Part shown: piece after piece, positions 34,991 to 46,400 of the stretch | How positions within the stretch are numbered: position 1 is the stretch's first letter | Layout of the letters: each line of letters starts with the position of its first letter | NCBI GenBank assembly: GCA_037176705.1 | Contig: CM073887.1 | Span: forward strand, 29,143,501 to 29,207,500 | Source of the DNA: Molossus alvarezi | Lineage: Eukaryota > Chordata > Mammalia > Chiroptera > Molossidae | DNA length: 64,000 bases | Direction of reading: 5' to 3' | Position numbers and translations under genes: made by a program | Notes under the pieces: generated by a model | Database searches by the model: none | Told to the model about the DNA's origin: nothing | What the model saw: the letters and a program-made list of their open reading frames with translations, nothing else

Positions 34991-35034
34991 GCTAACCAGG
35001 TTCTACATTCTACGTAAAGCGTCTGATTTAGCTT

Positions 35035-35220
35035 ATGGTGAGTTTGAGTGATTTTGGGGACATCCTTGTTCAGATATCTCAAAATATCTGGAAGAGTAGA
35101 AGATGAAAGATGCAGGGTCAGGTGTCAAGCATCGAGTTAAAAATTAAGCAGAGAAGGATTCAAATTGAGGAAGAGGAGATAAATGAACTTGCATTGGAAC
35201 TTTGGAAACCAAATGATTTG
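35035..35220 (-). mobile_element. L2 relic
   Basis: 'tatggtgagtttgagtgattttggggacatcc' and 'cagatatctc' match antisense L2 ORF2 text. Short and diverged. Confidence 0.45.
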
Positions 35221-35224
35221 CATT

Positions 35225-37538
35225 CAAATTAAATTCCAAATGTATTTCAGGAACAGGGAAAATCAGGCTCATGTTTTACACAGAAAAAAAAATATTTTTG
35301 AAAATAAGACATAATTTGTTATAAAGCAGTTCACTCAGAGATCAATAATGTTTAAAATAATTTTAAATTCATATTATTCTTTGCCTTTACTCTCTTAGAA
35401 TACCACATGAAAAGACTTCAAAAACATCAAAAGAGAGGGAGAAATAGCATCACCATGGGCTGCTAAACACTCTGATCTATATTTTAGACAGAATAGAATT
35501 GAGAAAATCTAGCATATCATAAAATATTTCTGAAAAAGGATCAATTAACTCTTTATTATTTTTTTAGTGTATTTACATCTTCACCTTTCTAGTCATTTCA
35601 TTATAGATTCCTGAATGATTTATAATGACTCTATTGCTTATTGAAGAAAGGTTTCATATTTTTTATCCATACAATTATTTTAATTTAATTTTCCCTCAAA
35701 GCGATATTATCCTTTCATAATGTTTATACAGTTTTGTAATGACTGTATATGATTTCTTCTCCCTCTTTCTTTGTACAAATGGTTTACTCTATTGATCAGT
35801 AACCATTTAACACTTGTAGAGGTTGTAGCTTTTGTTAGATATTAAGTACACTGAGCCCTTGTGGATTATCAGTGGCCTCTGACATGTTAAGTTTCACTGA
35901 AGGCCCAAAGAAGTGATATAAAAATCTCAGTTTTTGCCAATCTTTTCTTGGCTGAGAGCTATCCATCTCAATGGTGAAAGCAAAATATTCAGTTTTCATC
36001 ACATCATTTCTAATTGTAGTGGCCCCATCTGAAGTGCTTTTGGGAAATAATGGAATAATGAGAAAGGGGAATATAATAGAAATTTGAATAAAGCTAATGT
36101 AAACAATTAAAACCAACAGAATTTTTATAGATCTCATTAGTAACGGACAGTTCCTTTTAAGACTGACTTAGATGATAAAAAGGAGAAAAGGATCTTCCAT
36201 TTAAAAAGTCAGAGACACTAAGTTTTAAAACCCTACCTTTTATTTAAATGTACATAGTGGATTCTGCAGTCATCATAATAACTAAGCCATGAGTGTGACT
36301 TGAGGCTTAAAAACTTGGGGTCTGTCTTGGCAGCACCTACCTGTAAAGGGCACGCCATCCGTAAAAACCCTGATGCCATATTTCTAATCTTCCTTGCCTC
36401 TTGCACTGTTAGGACATTATATGTTCTGGAAAATTTAATACTTCTCTTAACGACCTCGACATAAATCTGCACTGACGCCAACACCTTTGGCTGAGAATCA
36501 GGACCACGTCATGATTCCAGGCTTGTAGTCTGTGGGGTTGAGCCAGTGAAGTCTGATTTATATCTAATTAGACAGAGGTTCTTACTGCAGTGGCCAAAGA
36601 AAGAACAAATAAAAATGAATATATGTCTGAACACTACTGAAGAAAATAAAATTCCCCAAAATATTTTAAAAAATTATTCAGTGGACAAATAAATCCTTCA
36701 TGAGTCAGTATGTATTTCCCTCTTTAAATATAAATCAATATTCATGTTTCACCTCTCTGTATGTCATTAGATGACTGCCTAAAATCTCTCTTGTTTTGAA
36801 ACATAACATAAAGGGAAACTTAGGTAATATTGTCTAATTTATGACAGTAAAGTCATTTTCAATAAATTTTGATTAATTGATTGGTAATATGGATAAAGGA
36901 TTTATTTGTATAATAAAATACCTATGTTTGTTTACAAGGGCATAATCTATAGGTATTTTTTAAAGATTTAGTACATTTTCTTATGAAGATAACTCATCTT
37001 TGTAACAGAGATTTATCTGTCTATTGTAATTTAAATTCCCTGAGAATTTAGGCTCAGCAATATCAAGCTTCATTCTACGGAGTGCACATCATCAGTTCCT
37101 AAAATGTTGAAACAAAAAATAAGTACAGGAAGATTTCATTTGGTCTATTAAAGCACTAATCATTTAGGAAGCAGAGAGAATTATAATAGAACATCCACAC
37201 TACCCTTGAGAGAGAAATATTTCATACATTAAAGGTGTAACTATGCTTTTGTATCCAGGCCAGAACATTTTATACTAGCAATTTTTCAATGTTAAATTGA
37301 ACGCTATTTAATCTCTTAGGTCAAAAAAATCCCCCAAATATTATGACGTTTTTGGAAAGGGTGTTGATTCTTGTTTAGCTTAAATTGCTTGCTATGATGT
37401 GCCACGGGTATTTCAGTTTGAATGTTACGCATGCAAACAGGAAGTCTGAGTAATGGGAATTTTAGAAGAAATAACAACATATCTTCTGTGATGGTTAATT
37501 TTATGTGTCAATTTGACTTGACCCTCATAGACACAACA
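35225..37538. other. No confirmed gene; two minus-strand open frames noted
   Basis: Mostly AT-rich unassigned DNA. 36,137-35,835 (minus) is open for 100 codons and starts with a hydrophobic segment. 36,484-36,233 (minus) is open for 83 codons and contains a CAG|GTAGGT donor-like site. Both are discussed in the findings. Neither resembles a protein I know. Confidence 0.4.
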
Positions 37539-37670
37539 GGAAGGAAGGAAGGAGGGAAGGAAGGAGGGAATGAAGGAAGGAAGGGAGGAAGGGAGGGAGG
37601 GAACGAGGGAACGAGGGAGGGAGGGAGGGAGGGAGGGAGGGAGGGAGGGAGGGAGGGAGGGAGGAAGGAA
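37539..37670. repeat. (GGAA)n/(GGGA)n purine microsatellite
   Basis: About 130 bp. It starts as GGAA/GGGA interspersed units and becomes pure GGGA from about 37,615 to 37,661. Translations of 86-98 codons on both strands over it (Gly/Glu/Arg or Pro/Ser repeats) are artefacts of the repeat. Confidence 0.97.
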
Positions 37671-39190
37671 ATTACCTGGCAACATTTAAAACTCAGAAAA
37701 TTTCATACAAAAAATTAGGATCCTAGACTTTTCTCGATGAATCAAAACATTGCACTGTTTTTAATGGCCACGTTCTGCTAGAGATAACTGACGCATGTTA
37801 ATTTAAGAGGGAGTAAAGGAAATCAAAGGGAACCAGAGTGGACACGAGAAAGCATGGTTCATTTAGGTCAGTCAAATGTGTCAGGGTCAGTGGACAAAGA
37901 GCAGGAGGCGATGACACTGGAGACATGAGCACATTTAACAAGTTTATGATTAGCCATATAACTTATATCCAGGAAATTCAATTTCAGTTTTATTCTTCAA
38001 GAGATGAAGAATCAAAAGCAGAACTTTAAATAGTTATTTCTAATATTTTATCAGCCTATGCCAAGAGAACAATGGGTGACTGAAGCTGTGTTCTTCAAAA
38101 TAAAAGAAAATAACCAAGATTCAATTAATATTATTTACTTGTTATTTAATATAAAAATTGTTTATTTCTGACACTTCTATGATGGAGAAAATGGTGTATA
38201 ACACTTGAAATTAACCATCACAGAAGGTATGTTATTATTTTCTCTAAAATTCCTATCACTCAAACGTATCTGCATACATAATAAGCAACCTAAGATATAT
38301 GTGGCACATTGCAGCCAGCAGGTCAAGCTAAACAAAGGTCAATACCCTATTTCGATATATTAAACGAAGTTAAAATTGCATGTACAACTGATAACATATA
38401 ACATTTTATTTTTAATCTTATCCTCAGGATTGCGTACTTCTCATAGTAGAAAAACATTTGGTAATTGATGTAATGTATAAGTTTGGTACTTGAGCTTTGA
38501 AAGCAAAGCTAACCAATGTTTTAAAGTTATGGGACTTCTGTAATTACACCTGTCAACAGGGCTCAGTGGATCCAATTGGTATTGGAGGCAAAAATCTCTA
38601 GTTCTGAATCTTAGGCAAATTCTCTGATCAATATGAAACCTAAGCTAACGGGGAAAGTAATTTCATACTGTGTGTTTACATTGATCTGGAGTTCAAAACC
38701 ATAAACAAATAATCTATGATGACAGAAATCAAGGTAATGGTTTCCTTTGTGGGATATTGACTTGGAAGGCTAAAAAGCATCTTTAGCCGTGGTGCTGATG
38801 ACACTATTTTTTGTCCTGTATACTGGTTATTTGGTCTTATAAATTTTGTGAGAATTCATTGAACTTTGTATAGTTGTCTTTATATATGATATACCTCAAT
38901 CAAAGTGGAGGAAAATTCCTTTAATTGATAATCAAACACATATCATCTGGCTGGTTGCCTTCAGTTATTCACTCAAAAATATTCTTATTATAGCATGGGT
39001 GTTTCTTTTTTGTGTAAATATTTTAGAATAGGAAATTAAATTTATCAAAATGATAAATCAATAGTAGTAATAACTCACTACTGTTATAAATACTGTTATT
39101 TTTTAAAGTATTTGTAATATTTAAATTAATTTACTTAAAAAAAGATTGATACCGAATTTCTAATTTAAAATGCTTGAGAAATTAATTTAG
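37671..39190. other. No recognised feature
   Basis: AT-rich single-copy-looking DNA. No open frame longer than 63 codons. Confidence 0.45.
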
Positions 39191-39195
39191 ATTGT

Positions 39196-39462
39196 GATTT
39201 TCAATACTAATCTTAAAAATTATGTAAGCTGAACAAGCCAACAAAATCTCATAGACACAGAAAACCGTACTGTTGTTACCAGAGAGAAGTGGAGGAGAGG
39301 TGTAATCAAGGGTAAAGGGGTCAGATATATGGTGATGGAGGAGATTTGACTTTGGGTGGTAGGCACACAATGCAATATACAGTTGACATATCATAGAACT
39401 GTACACTTGAAATACAATTTTATTAACCAATATCACCTCAACAAATTGAATTTAAAAATTAC
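39196..39462 (+). mobile_element. L1 3' end
   Basis: The sense order 'gttaccagagagaagtggaggagaggtg', 'tggtaggcacacaatgcaatatacag', 'catagaactgtacacttgaaatac', 'aaccaatatcacctcaac' is typical of a laurasiatherian L1 3' UTR. Same family as 6.1 and 30.7 kb. Severely 5'-truncated. Confidence 0.7.
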
Positions 39463-39464
39463 AT

Positions 39465-40214
39465 AAGCTGTATTTATAAACATTTCAGAGGCATGAATAG
39501 TGACCATAGTTATAAATTGAACTTATGAGTTTAATAAAAATATTTAAGTTTTTAAAAGACTTATTGATTAGTAAACACGATGTATTCATAAAGCAGACAG
39601 AATACAATAAATTAATAAATGCAGTTATTAATTTTTAATGTCAAAGAATTAAAGACAATCAAGGACCGAACCAGTAGTTCAACAAAGTGAGATTTGTTTT
39701 CTGTAACAGGAAGCAACTCCAAAGTAACTGTGGAAACATTCTCACTATCGAATAAGGAGGGTTTTTCTTTGCAAACAGACTTGCACTGAGTGATTCCGTG
39801 GAGGCCAAGGGAAATGGGGATTGCCACTAGATTGACTGGTCTTTCTGAAATGAGATAAAGGAGACAGGGATTCGTTCTGGCTTGATTTGTTGCTACTATG
39901 TGATGACAGTAGCACTGGGGTCCTCCTGGTCAGTATTCAGGGGTCAGGGTCAGTGAATCAGAGCTGGGTGTGTTTGGGGTGAGCAACCAGGAGCACCTCA
40001 GAGAAGAGGGTTATTATGACATTTCAGAGCTGCAGCATGATTTGGGGAGAATTAGAGTTTCCTGCTAACTTTGCAGCTGACTTTTATAATAACATGTCTG
40101 TTATTATAATCTAATTAGTGGCAGGACTGAGATTTTAATGTTTCCTCTCCAAAATTGATTTTTTTTTCTTTTTACTCTTTTAGTTTTAGATTATTTTTCA
40201 TTCTCTCACAATGC
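39465..40214. other. No recognised feature
   Basis: AT-rich at first, then mixed. A 71-codon minus-strand frame at 39,827-39,612 is unrecognised. Confidence 0.45.
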
Positions 40215-40229
40215 TTAATTATCTTTCTT

Positions 40230-40449
40230 TTTTAAACAATCTATTTTTCTCTATTGATTTTAGAGACAAAGGAAGGAAGAGGGAGAGAGGGATAGAAACA
40301 TCTATGAGAGAGAACATCAATGGGCCGCCTCCTGCACGCCCCCTACTGGGAGTCGAGCCCACAACTTGGGCATGTGCCCAGACCGGGAATCAAATCAGGA
40401 CCTCTTGCTGCATGGGTTGATGCTCAATTACTGAGCCACACTGGCCAGG
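40230..40449 (-). mobile_element. Ves-type SINE
   Basis: Antisense body 'gggccgcctcctgcacgccccctactgggag', head ending 'gccacactggccagg'. The duplication TTAATTATCTTTCTT (40,215-40,229) and TTAACTATCTTTCTT (40,450-40,464) differs at one position. Confidence 0.93.
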
Positions 40450-40490
40450 TTAACTATCTTTCTTAACACTCTTTCCTCTTTTCTTCCCTG

Positions 40491-40533
40491 CTTTCTTCTT
40501 CCCTCCCTCCCTCCCTCTCTCCCTTCCTTCCTC
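40491..40533. repeat. (CCCT)n/(CCTT)n pyrimidine tract
   Basis: About 43 bp of CCCT and CCTT units, 27 bp after the SINE's right TSD. Confidence 0.9.
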
Positions 40534-41295
40534 TTATGGGAAAACTGATGGAAATTACATAGACAAGCTTTCTTCCCCCATGTTTACATTATTCTTTACA
40601 TGCAAAGCAGATGACATTCCAGAGGCTGCTATTTATCCTTTCCCAAAAATGTTGATGAGGCTCTGAAGAAGGCAGCACAATGGTAGTTGATAAGAGTGGA
40701 ATCAGAAGGTCCATTTTAGTCCTGAAAAGTAAAATCTATCTCTGGCCCCGAAGAGGCCAAAATAATTTTGGCTGAATGACTGGCATTCATAGCCAAGGTT
40801 TTTGCAACTAGCAAAAAGCCCTCCCTACACTTAATTTTAAATAGTTTGAAACCAAATAAATGTAACATTCCCGGCGAGTAAATCCTAAAGATACATTTAA
40901 CCTATACCTCTCAGAATTTTAATTTTTAAATGAAGATATAAGCAAAAACATAGACAATCAGGGTGATGAGGACAGAAGGAGAACACACTTCACCAAAAAG
41001 AAGTGAAGTTTCTCAGAGGAACAACCTGGATGGGAGAAGAGATGGAAAACCCGTGCTCAGTGACAGGCCAACAGGGGTCCCTCACCACCACGAGTCAGAG
41101 GAGACCTCACAGTCAACAGGAGCTCTGAAGAAGTAACACACAGCTTACCTTACAAAACTTGCCACTCATTGAAATTTACCTAAATATAGCTGCAGTACAG
41201 CATGGAGGTCCAATTCCTCTTGTTAGCTTTAGATTCTAGTGGCTGTGTAAATTAATGTATGCCCTGTGAATGAATTCATTCAAATATTCCTAATG
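40534..41295. other. No recognised feature
   Basis: Mixed composition. No repeat or frame I can name. Confidence 0.4.
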
Positions 41296-41298
41296 CTA

Positions 41299-41497
41299 GA
41301 CCTGGCCAGTGTGGCTCAGTAATTGAGCATCAACCCATGCAGCAAGAGGTCCTGATTTGATTCCCGGTCTGGGCACATGCCCAAGTTGTGGGCTCGACTC
41401 CCAGTAGGGGGCGTGCAGGAGGCGGCCCATTGATGTTCTCTCTCATAGATGTTTCTATCCCTCTCTCCCTCTTCCTTCCTTTGTCCCTTGAGATTAA
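41299..41497 (+). mobile_element. Ves-type SINE
   Basis: Head 'cctggccagtgtggctcagtaattgagcatc', B box GGTTTGATTCC-like, body 'gtgggctcgactcccagtagggggcgtgcaggaggcgg' in pieces. The A-tail is nearly gone ('gagattaaaa') and I found no convincing TSD, so an old or end-trimmed copy. Confidence 0.85.
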
Positions 41498-41499
41498 AA

Positions 41500-42180
41500 G
41501 ACTCTTCTAGGCTTTGGAGCAGCTGCTTAGCTACATAGATGACAACAAGTCTAATTATCTATATAAGATATTGATTAACTTGTCCATACATGTCCAATGA
41601 ATGGTCTATACATGGATGGGTATCCCAAGTTGGTACAGTAAGAGATAAACATTGGCCATACTAACGAGATTTGCCTGATCTCTCTCCCCTCTCTATCTGC
41701 TATTTTCTTTACCCATCTCAATCTCCCTATTTCCTCTTACTGATAGCTGTCAAGAAGAAAGGATGTAAAGCTGGAACTGCTGGGGTTATAGCCATGACAT
41801 GCAGAAACACTCCAAGGATCAGAGGAAAGATTAGAATCAATAGGGAAGTAGAATTTATATGGGAAAGTGTGAGACTAGAGTTTGATGAGTTTATTTGGAC
41901 TTCTGGGTCTACTGTGCCTGATTTCAAATGCCTCTGCATTTTTCAGAAGTGTGGGTTAATATTTTAGTCTATACATTTTCAAGAGCCATTTAAAATTGGG
42001 TTTTCTTTGTCTTCTACCAGAAATGGCTGAACATTAGATGACTTATGTTCTATGTTGTCTATCTTTTCACACACCCTCAAAACAAATACTTTTAAGAGAA
42101 GACAAAAATACTTTAGTCCACATTCACATAAGTAGATTTAAATCCCAATAATATTGCCTCTATGGGCAATTTCTATAGGA
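41500..42180. other. No recognised feature
   Basis: A 98-codon plus-strand frame at 41,671-41,967 and a 70-codon frame opposite it have no recognisable homology or splice signals. Confidence 0.4.
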
Positions 42181-43300
42181 GACTATAGCTGACATTTGTC
42201 AAGGGCTCATTGTATGCACCCTACTGTATCAGGTTCTAGGAAATTCACATTTAAACAAGAAACAGACACTTTCCCCAAGAAGGCAGTGTATCATTGGGTC
42301 CTCCGTGAAGCAGATGGGTCCTATTAGACGATTATGCCTGATGGGAATTATTTGCAGGAAATACTTGTGAAGAAAAGGGAAGGGGGAGTCAGAAAAGAAG
42401 GAAAGAGTGGGTCTGACCTCCAAGAAGCTGAGAGGGAAAGAAAAAGGACTCAGAAGAGTTACAGACTTTGGCAAGCCCCAATTGTTTATTACGTGAGTGA
42501 GTTCCACACCTTAGAATGTGCCTGATGACTCAGTCGTTGACTGAGAGCAGCCTGAGGGAATGCTGGGACTGACAGGTATTCACAAGTGGACCTAGAGGGC
42601 TCCCAGCAGCAGATGCTCCCTCGCAGGAGACCTGATGGGCACATTTTCATAGCTGCACATACTATTAAATGTAATAAAGAGCTTAGAAGAGAAAAACATA
42701 TTAATAAAACCATAGTACGGACCCCTAACACATATATGAAGAAAACTGGGATTCAATTTTTAAAGAATATTAATTTATTAAAGGCTTAAGGAAAGCTTCC
42801 AAGGAAAAGGCAATATTTGTCCTAGGCTTGAAAGATGAGCAGGATATCCATAGACCAGGAAATGGAAAAATGGCTTTCTAAGCAAGGGAACAGGTAGACT
42901 AAAGTACAGGGATGTGGGGATGGTCCTGCATTTTGATGGTCCTGGTATAGAGTTACGTCAGAAGTAGGTTAGAACGATTGAAAAGAATAAATCATGTGTG
43001 TCAAGAAAGTGCTAATATATATCAAGAAATAAATACATGAAAAATAATTTTATGAGGGGCTAACTTCCATGTCACCAAAGAGGGTGGGTTAGAAATGGAG
43101 AGGTTGAGGGGGGATTATAAAGCAGCACCGAAATGAAGGTGAGAGATGATGCAAAGGCAGTGGGGCTGAGGTCAAGTTAGAGATTGTCATAGTGGGGAGG
43201 AACAAGGAGGAAAGAGAGCACTGGGTCAAATTATTTTGGTCACTTGCCTAGCAGGATAATGCAGAAGAGACAGGTTTCAGAGAGATGTTCAGATTTATAT
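42180..43300 (-). mobile_element. L2 relic
   Basis: Antisense L2 order: 'catttgtcaagggctcattgtatgcacc', 'cattgtatcaggttctagg-like', 'ggaaagcttccaaggaaaagg', 'ttgaaagatgagcagg', 'gaacaggtagactaaagtacag'. Borders approximate, central part poorly preserved. Confidence 0.55.
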
Positions 43301-43331
43301 TTGTCCAGCTCACTCAAGACATTCTGTCGCT

Positions 43332-43576
43332 GCCTGGCCAGTGTGGCTCAGTGGTTGAGTGCTGACCCATGCTGATGCCAGTTCGATTCCTGGTCAGGGC
43401 ACATGCCCAGGTTGTGAGCCCGATCCCCCAGTGAGGAGCATGCAGGAGGTGGCCAGTCTATGTTCTCTCTCACTGATGTTTCTATCTCCCTTTCCCTCTC
43501 CCTCACTCTCTCTCTAAAAATCAATATGGAGAAAAAATGATAAAAAATAATAGAATGGGTTATCTGTTTTAAAAAA
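43332..43576 (+). mobile_element. Ves-type SINE
   Basis: Head 'gcctggccagtgtggctcagtggttgagtgctgacc', B box GTTCGATTCC, CT-rich body, long A-rich tail to 43,576. The duplication AAGACATTCTGTCGCT (43,316-43,331) and AAGACATTCTGTCACT (43,577-43,592) has one mismatch. Confidence 0.94.
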
Positions 43577-43594
43577 AAGACATTCTGTCACTTC

Positions 43595-43780
43595 TGCATC
43601 CCAACCACCAGGCTTGAATCATGGCTCCACCCCTTGCTGTCTGTGAGAACAGGACAGGTTTCTTAAGTTCTGTGCCTTAGTTTCCTCATCTCTAATGATA
43701 GCATCTCCCTTTTCCAGCTTTTTTGAGTATGAAACCCTTGTAACGACTGTAGTTATAATTATTGCTATTATTACTTGGAT
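43595..43780 (+). repeat. MIR SINE
   Basis: Sense MIR order: 'caggcttgaatcatggctccacccc', 'ctgtgccttagtttcctcatctctaatgatagc', 'attattgctattatt'. Confidence 0.7.
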
Positions 43781-43784
43781 GCCC

Positions 43785-44640
43785 AGATGGAATTGATAGC
43801 TTTTCCAACACAACTCAAACAAAAAGTACTATTAGGCATTTTTCTTAATTTGTACAACTCTTTACATGTTTATACTTTGATAAAATGTTAAAATTCTATA
43901 GGGTAATACATATTTAATTTGAACCTAGTTACAATTTTCCGTGTAAGTGATTCTGCTTTCTCAATTTCTCATTAGAATGATTAAATGTGATATATTGCTG
44001 CCTGGCTCTGTAGCTGACATCCTCAGGAAACTCAGTGGGCATGGTTAGAAAATAAAGACACTTTCTTCAGTTTAGAATGTAGAGCCAATTTTTTTTGAGA
44101 GTGAGAGAGAGAAAGGAGCCAGACTGAACTTTGCTCCTCTCTCTCCTCCCATGCTCACATGGCATATTTATAGCTTGCTCTCTCACATTTCATATTTATG
44201 CAACTCAGTTTATCTCTTAGCTGGTTTTTTTCTTTTTTTGGTTTGGTTTTACTTCCCAATGAGAAGTATTATTCTCATAATGCTAATTTATGATTTATAA
44301 AATTTAGACCTAATTCACTTTTCCTTGCTGCTGTAATACATTAGGATTATGTATATTACAGGGCATAGTTAATGTATTACATATTATTACATTATGGTTC
44401 ATGAGGATTTAGTTCTCTTAACTCACCCTTCCAATACCTCTCTCCCAACAGAGCTAACCTTGAAGTAATTCTATCAAATTTTAGTATTAGCATTGTTGTA
44501 ACTATATAAATATTGTTCATTGTAGATCAAATGATGCACTCTGGTTATCTTTACTTTCTTTAAAACTTGTTAAACTTTTAAATTTTTAAATGTTTTGTGA
44601 TCTGTGTGCCTGAAGTTATTTTCCCTGATTTAATTTATAC
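43785..44640. other. No recognised feature
   Basis: AT-rich. No supported repeat or frame. Confidence 0.4.
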
Positions 44641-44782
44641 CTTCCTACCTCTCCACAAGTCTCCTTTCCAGAATACTTCATATTTCTATGTGGTCCAATC
44701 TGTACTGTTTAGTCTCAAGCACTGTTACATGGGCTGACATCCTTAGACTCTTTTATAATGTACTCATTGCTTCCCGAATGTC

Positions 44783-44802
44783 TTTTTTTTTTTTTTTTTT
44801 TT
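44783..44802. repeat. T20 homopolymer
   Basis: Twenty T residues. No retroelement body is attached on either side that I can recognise. Confidence 0.9.
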
Positions 44803-44929
44803 ACTTTTCTGCCTATATCTTCTTTTTTTTCCTAATAGTAGTCTCTAAGGAATTACCTGGGAATGAAAGAAAAGAAGAGCTTACAACTTTTCTGAGTACT
44901 TGCTTATTAAGAATGATTTTAATTTAACT

Positions 44930-46400
44930 TTTCTCTTGATTGACATGTTGGTTGAACATAACATTCTAGGTTAAAATTTATTTTCCTCCAGAATTTTAAA
45001 GGCTTTCTTCTCTTGTCCTCCATTATCTATTGTTGCTTTTTAAAATGTTATCTTTCTGGTTCTCTCTCCTTTTAATATGTTTTTGGTTTTGATGTCTTTT
45101 TGTTTGCTCCCGCTCTTCAGAAGCATTTTGGAACTTGTTTTTGTTTTAAACATGTGATATCTTCTATTGGTATGAATCAGCACTGGCATTTTTTATTTCT
45201 TGTGCTGGGAAAGTTTTGGCCACTTTAAGTTTGGAAAGGATTCTCTTCAATTCTAGATGGTTTTGTGCTGGATTCTCCACGTAAAATCAGTATCATCACA
45301 ACCACCTCCTGTTGTACCCTCTGCATGGTAGAAGAGAATTATCAAAGTCCCCTTCCCCAGAAAGCTGTGGGTTCAAATCTGTGACTGGGACATACTCCAG
45401 GGACAGTTGTACCGAGTGCACAAATGTAAACTCTTGATTCAGGATTACAAATGCTAAAAAGAACAGCAGGGATACCCCTTCCCCCAGATTCTTGATTTAA
45501 GTAGCTGCCAGGCCAAGCTGAGAATCACCCACAGTGGTTGTTGGGACTGTAAACAGTAACCTCCCTTGAGTATTCTAGATACGAAGTAACAAAAATGATT
45601 GGTTCCATGGGAATTCTGAGACTCACAGTGAGTGGGTGGAGAACTCCTGGGTATCTCTTCTCTCTTTATCCAGTTTCCCATAACTTTGTGTTTCTCTCCC
45701 TTCAAGGATGGTGCTTATGTCTAATTATCTGTACTGAAAGCTTCCCTACTTGGAATATGAGGAACAGTCTCTCTTTTCTTGAGTAAATTTGGCTGAGGCA
45801 CCTTCTACTATTTCCTTGATGGAGTCCTTTTGATTCTTTCCACCTATAATTTCCAGAACTTCTGCTATTCCATTAATGGAATTCTGACATCCATGCTATT
45901 TTTAAAGTATTTTTGTGGCTTTTTAGAGAGAGAGAGGAACATCGATGTGAAAGCGAAGCATTGATCAGCTGCCTCCAGCATGCCCCCTACCGGGTATTGA
46001 GACCACCACCGGGGCATGTGTCCTGACCGGCAGTTGAATTGGCAACCTTTTGGTGCACAGGACGGTGCCTAACCAAGTGAGCCACACCAGCCAGGGACAC
46101 ACTATTTGTTTTTATTTTATTTTTTATGTTATTTTTATTTTTATCTTTTGACTATATACTTAAGAAGATTTCTTAATAGTGACCATCTATCATTTTAGTT
46201 CCTTGCTTTATTTTAACAATCATATTTTTCACTGCACATAGTTATTGCCAGATCTCAGATAGGTCTCCATAGCTTCCTTCTCTTTTATAAGTGTCAAGTC
46301 TTTTTCAGAAAACATAATCGTTGCAATTTTATTTCTGTTCACCTTTGTTTCCTGCATTGTGTCATTTTACCCTTTCATCTTTTCTCTTTTTAAAATAATT
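44930..46400 (-). pseudogene. Possible ancient HAL1 ORF1 relic
   Basis: The antisense text follows the ORF1 region of old mammalian HAL1: 'ggttgaacataacattctaggttaaaatttattttcctccagaattttaaaggc' in pieces (C-terminal part), then 'atttccttgatggagtcc' and 'ttccagaacttctgctattccattaatgg' (RRM region). A Ves at about 45.9 kb interrupts it. Much older than the HAL1 at 15.9 kb. The call rests on word order by eye. Confidence 0.45.
45903..46096 (-). mobile_element. Ves-type SINE
   Basis: Antisense body 'tcagctgcctccagcatgccccctaccggg', head ending 'ccacaccagccaggg'. The flanks 'catgctattt' and 'cacactattt' are a weak duplication. Lies within the suspected old HAL1. Confidence 0.87.

Noticed and set aside
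37422..37718. 98-codon Gly/Glu/Arg repeat protein (and the Pro/Ser frame on the other strand)
   Set aside because: Pure translation of the GGAA/GGGA microsatellite.
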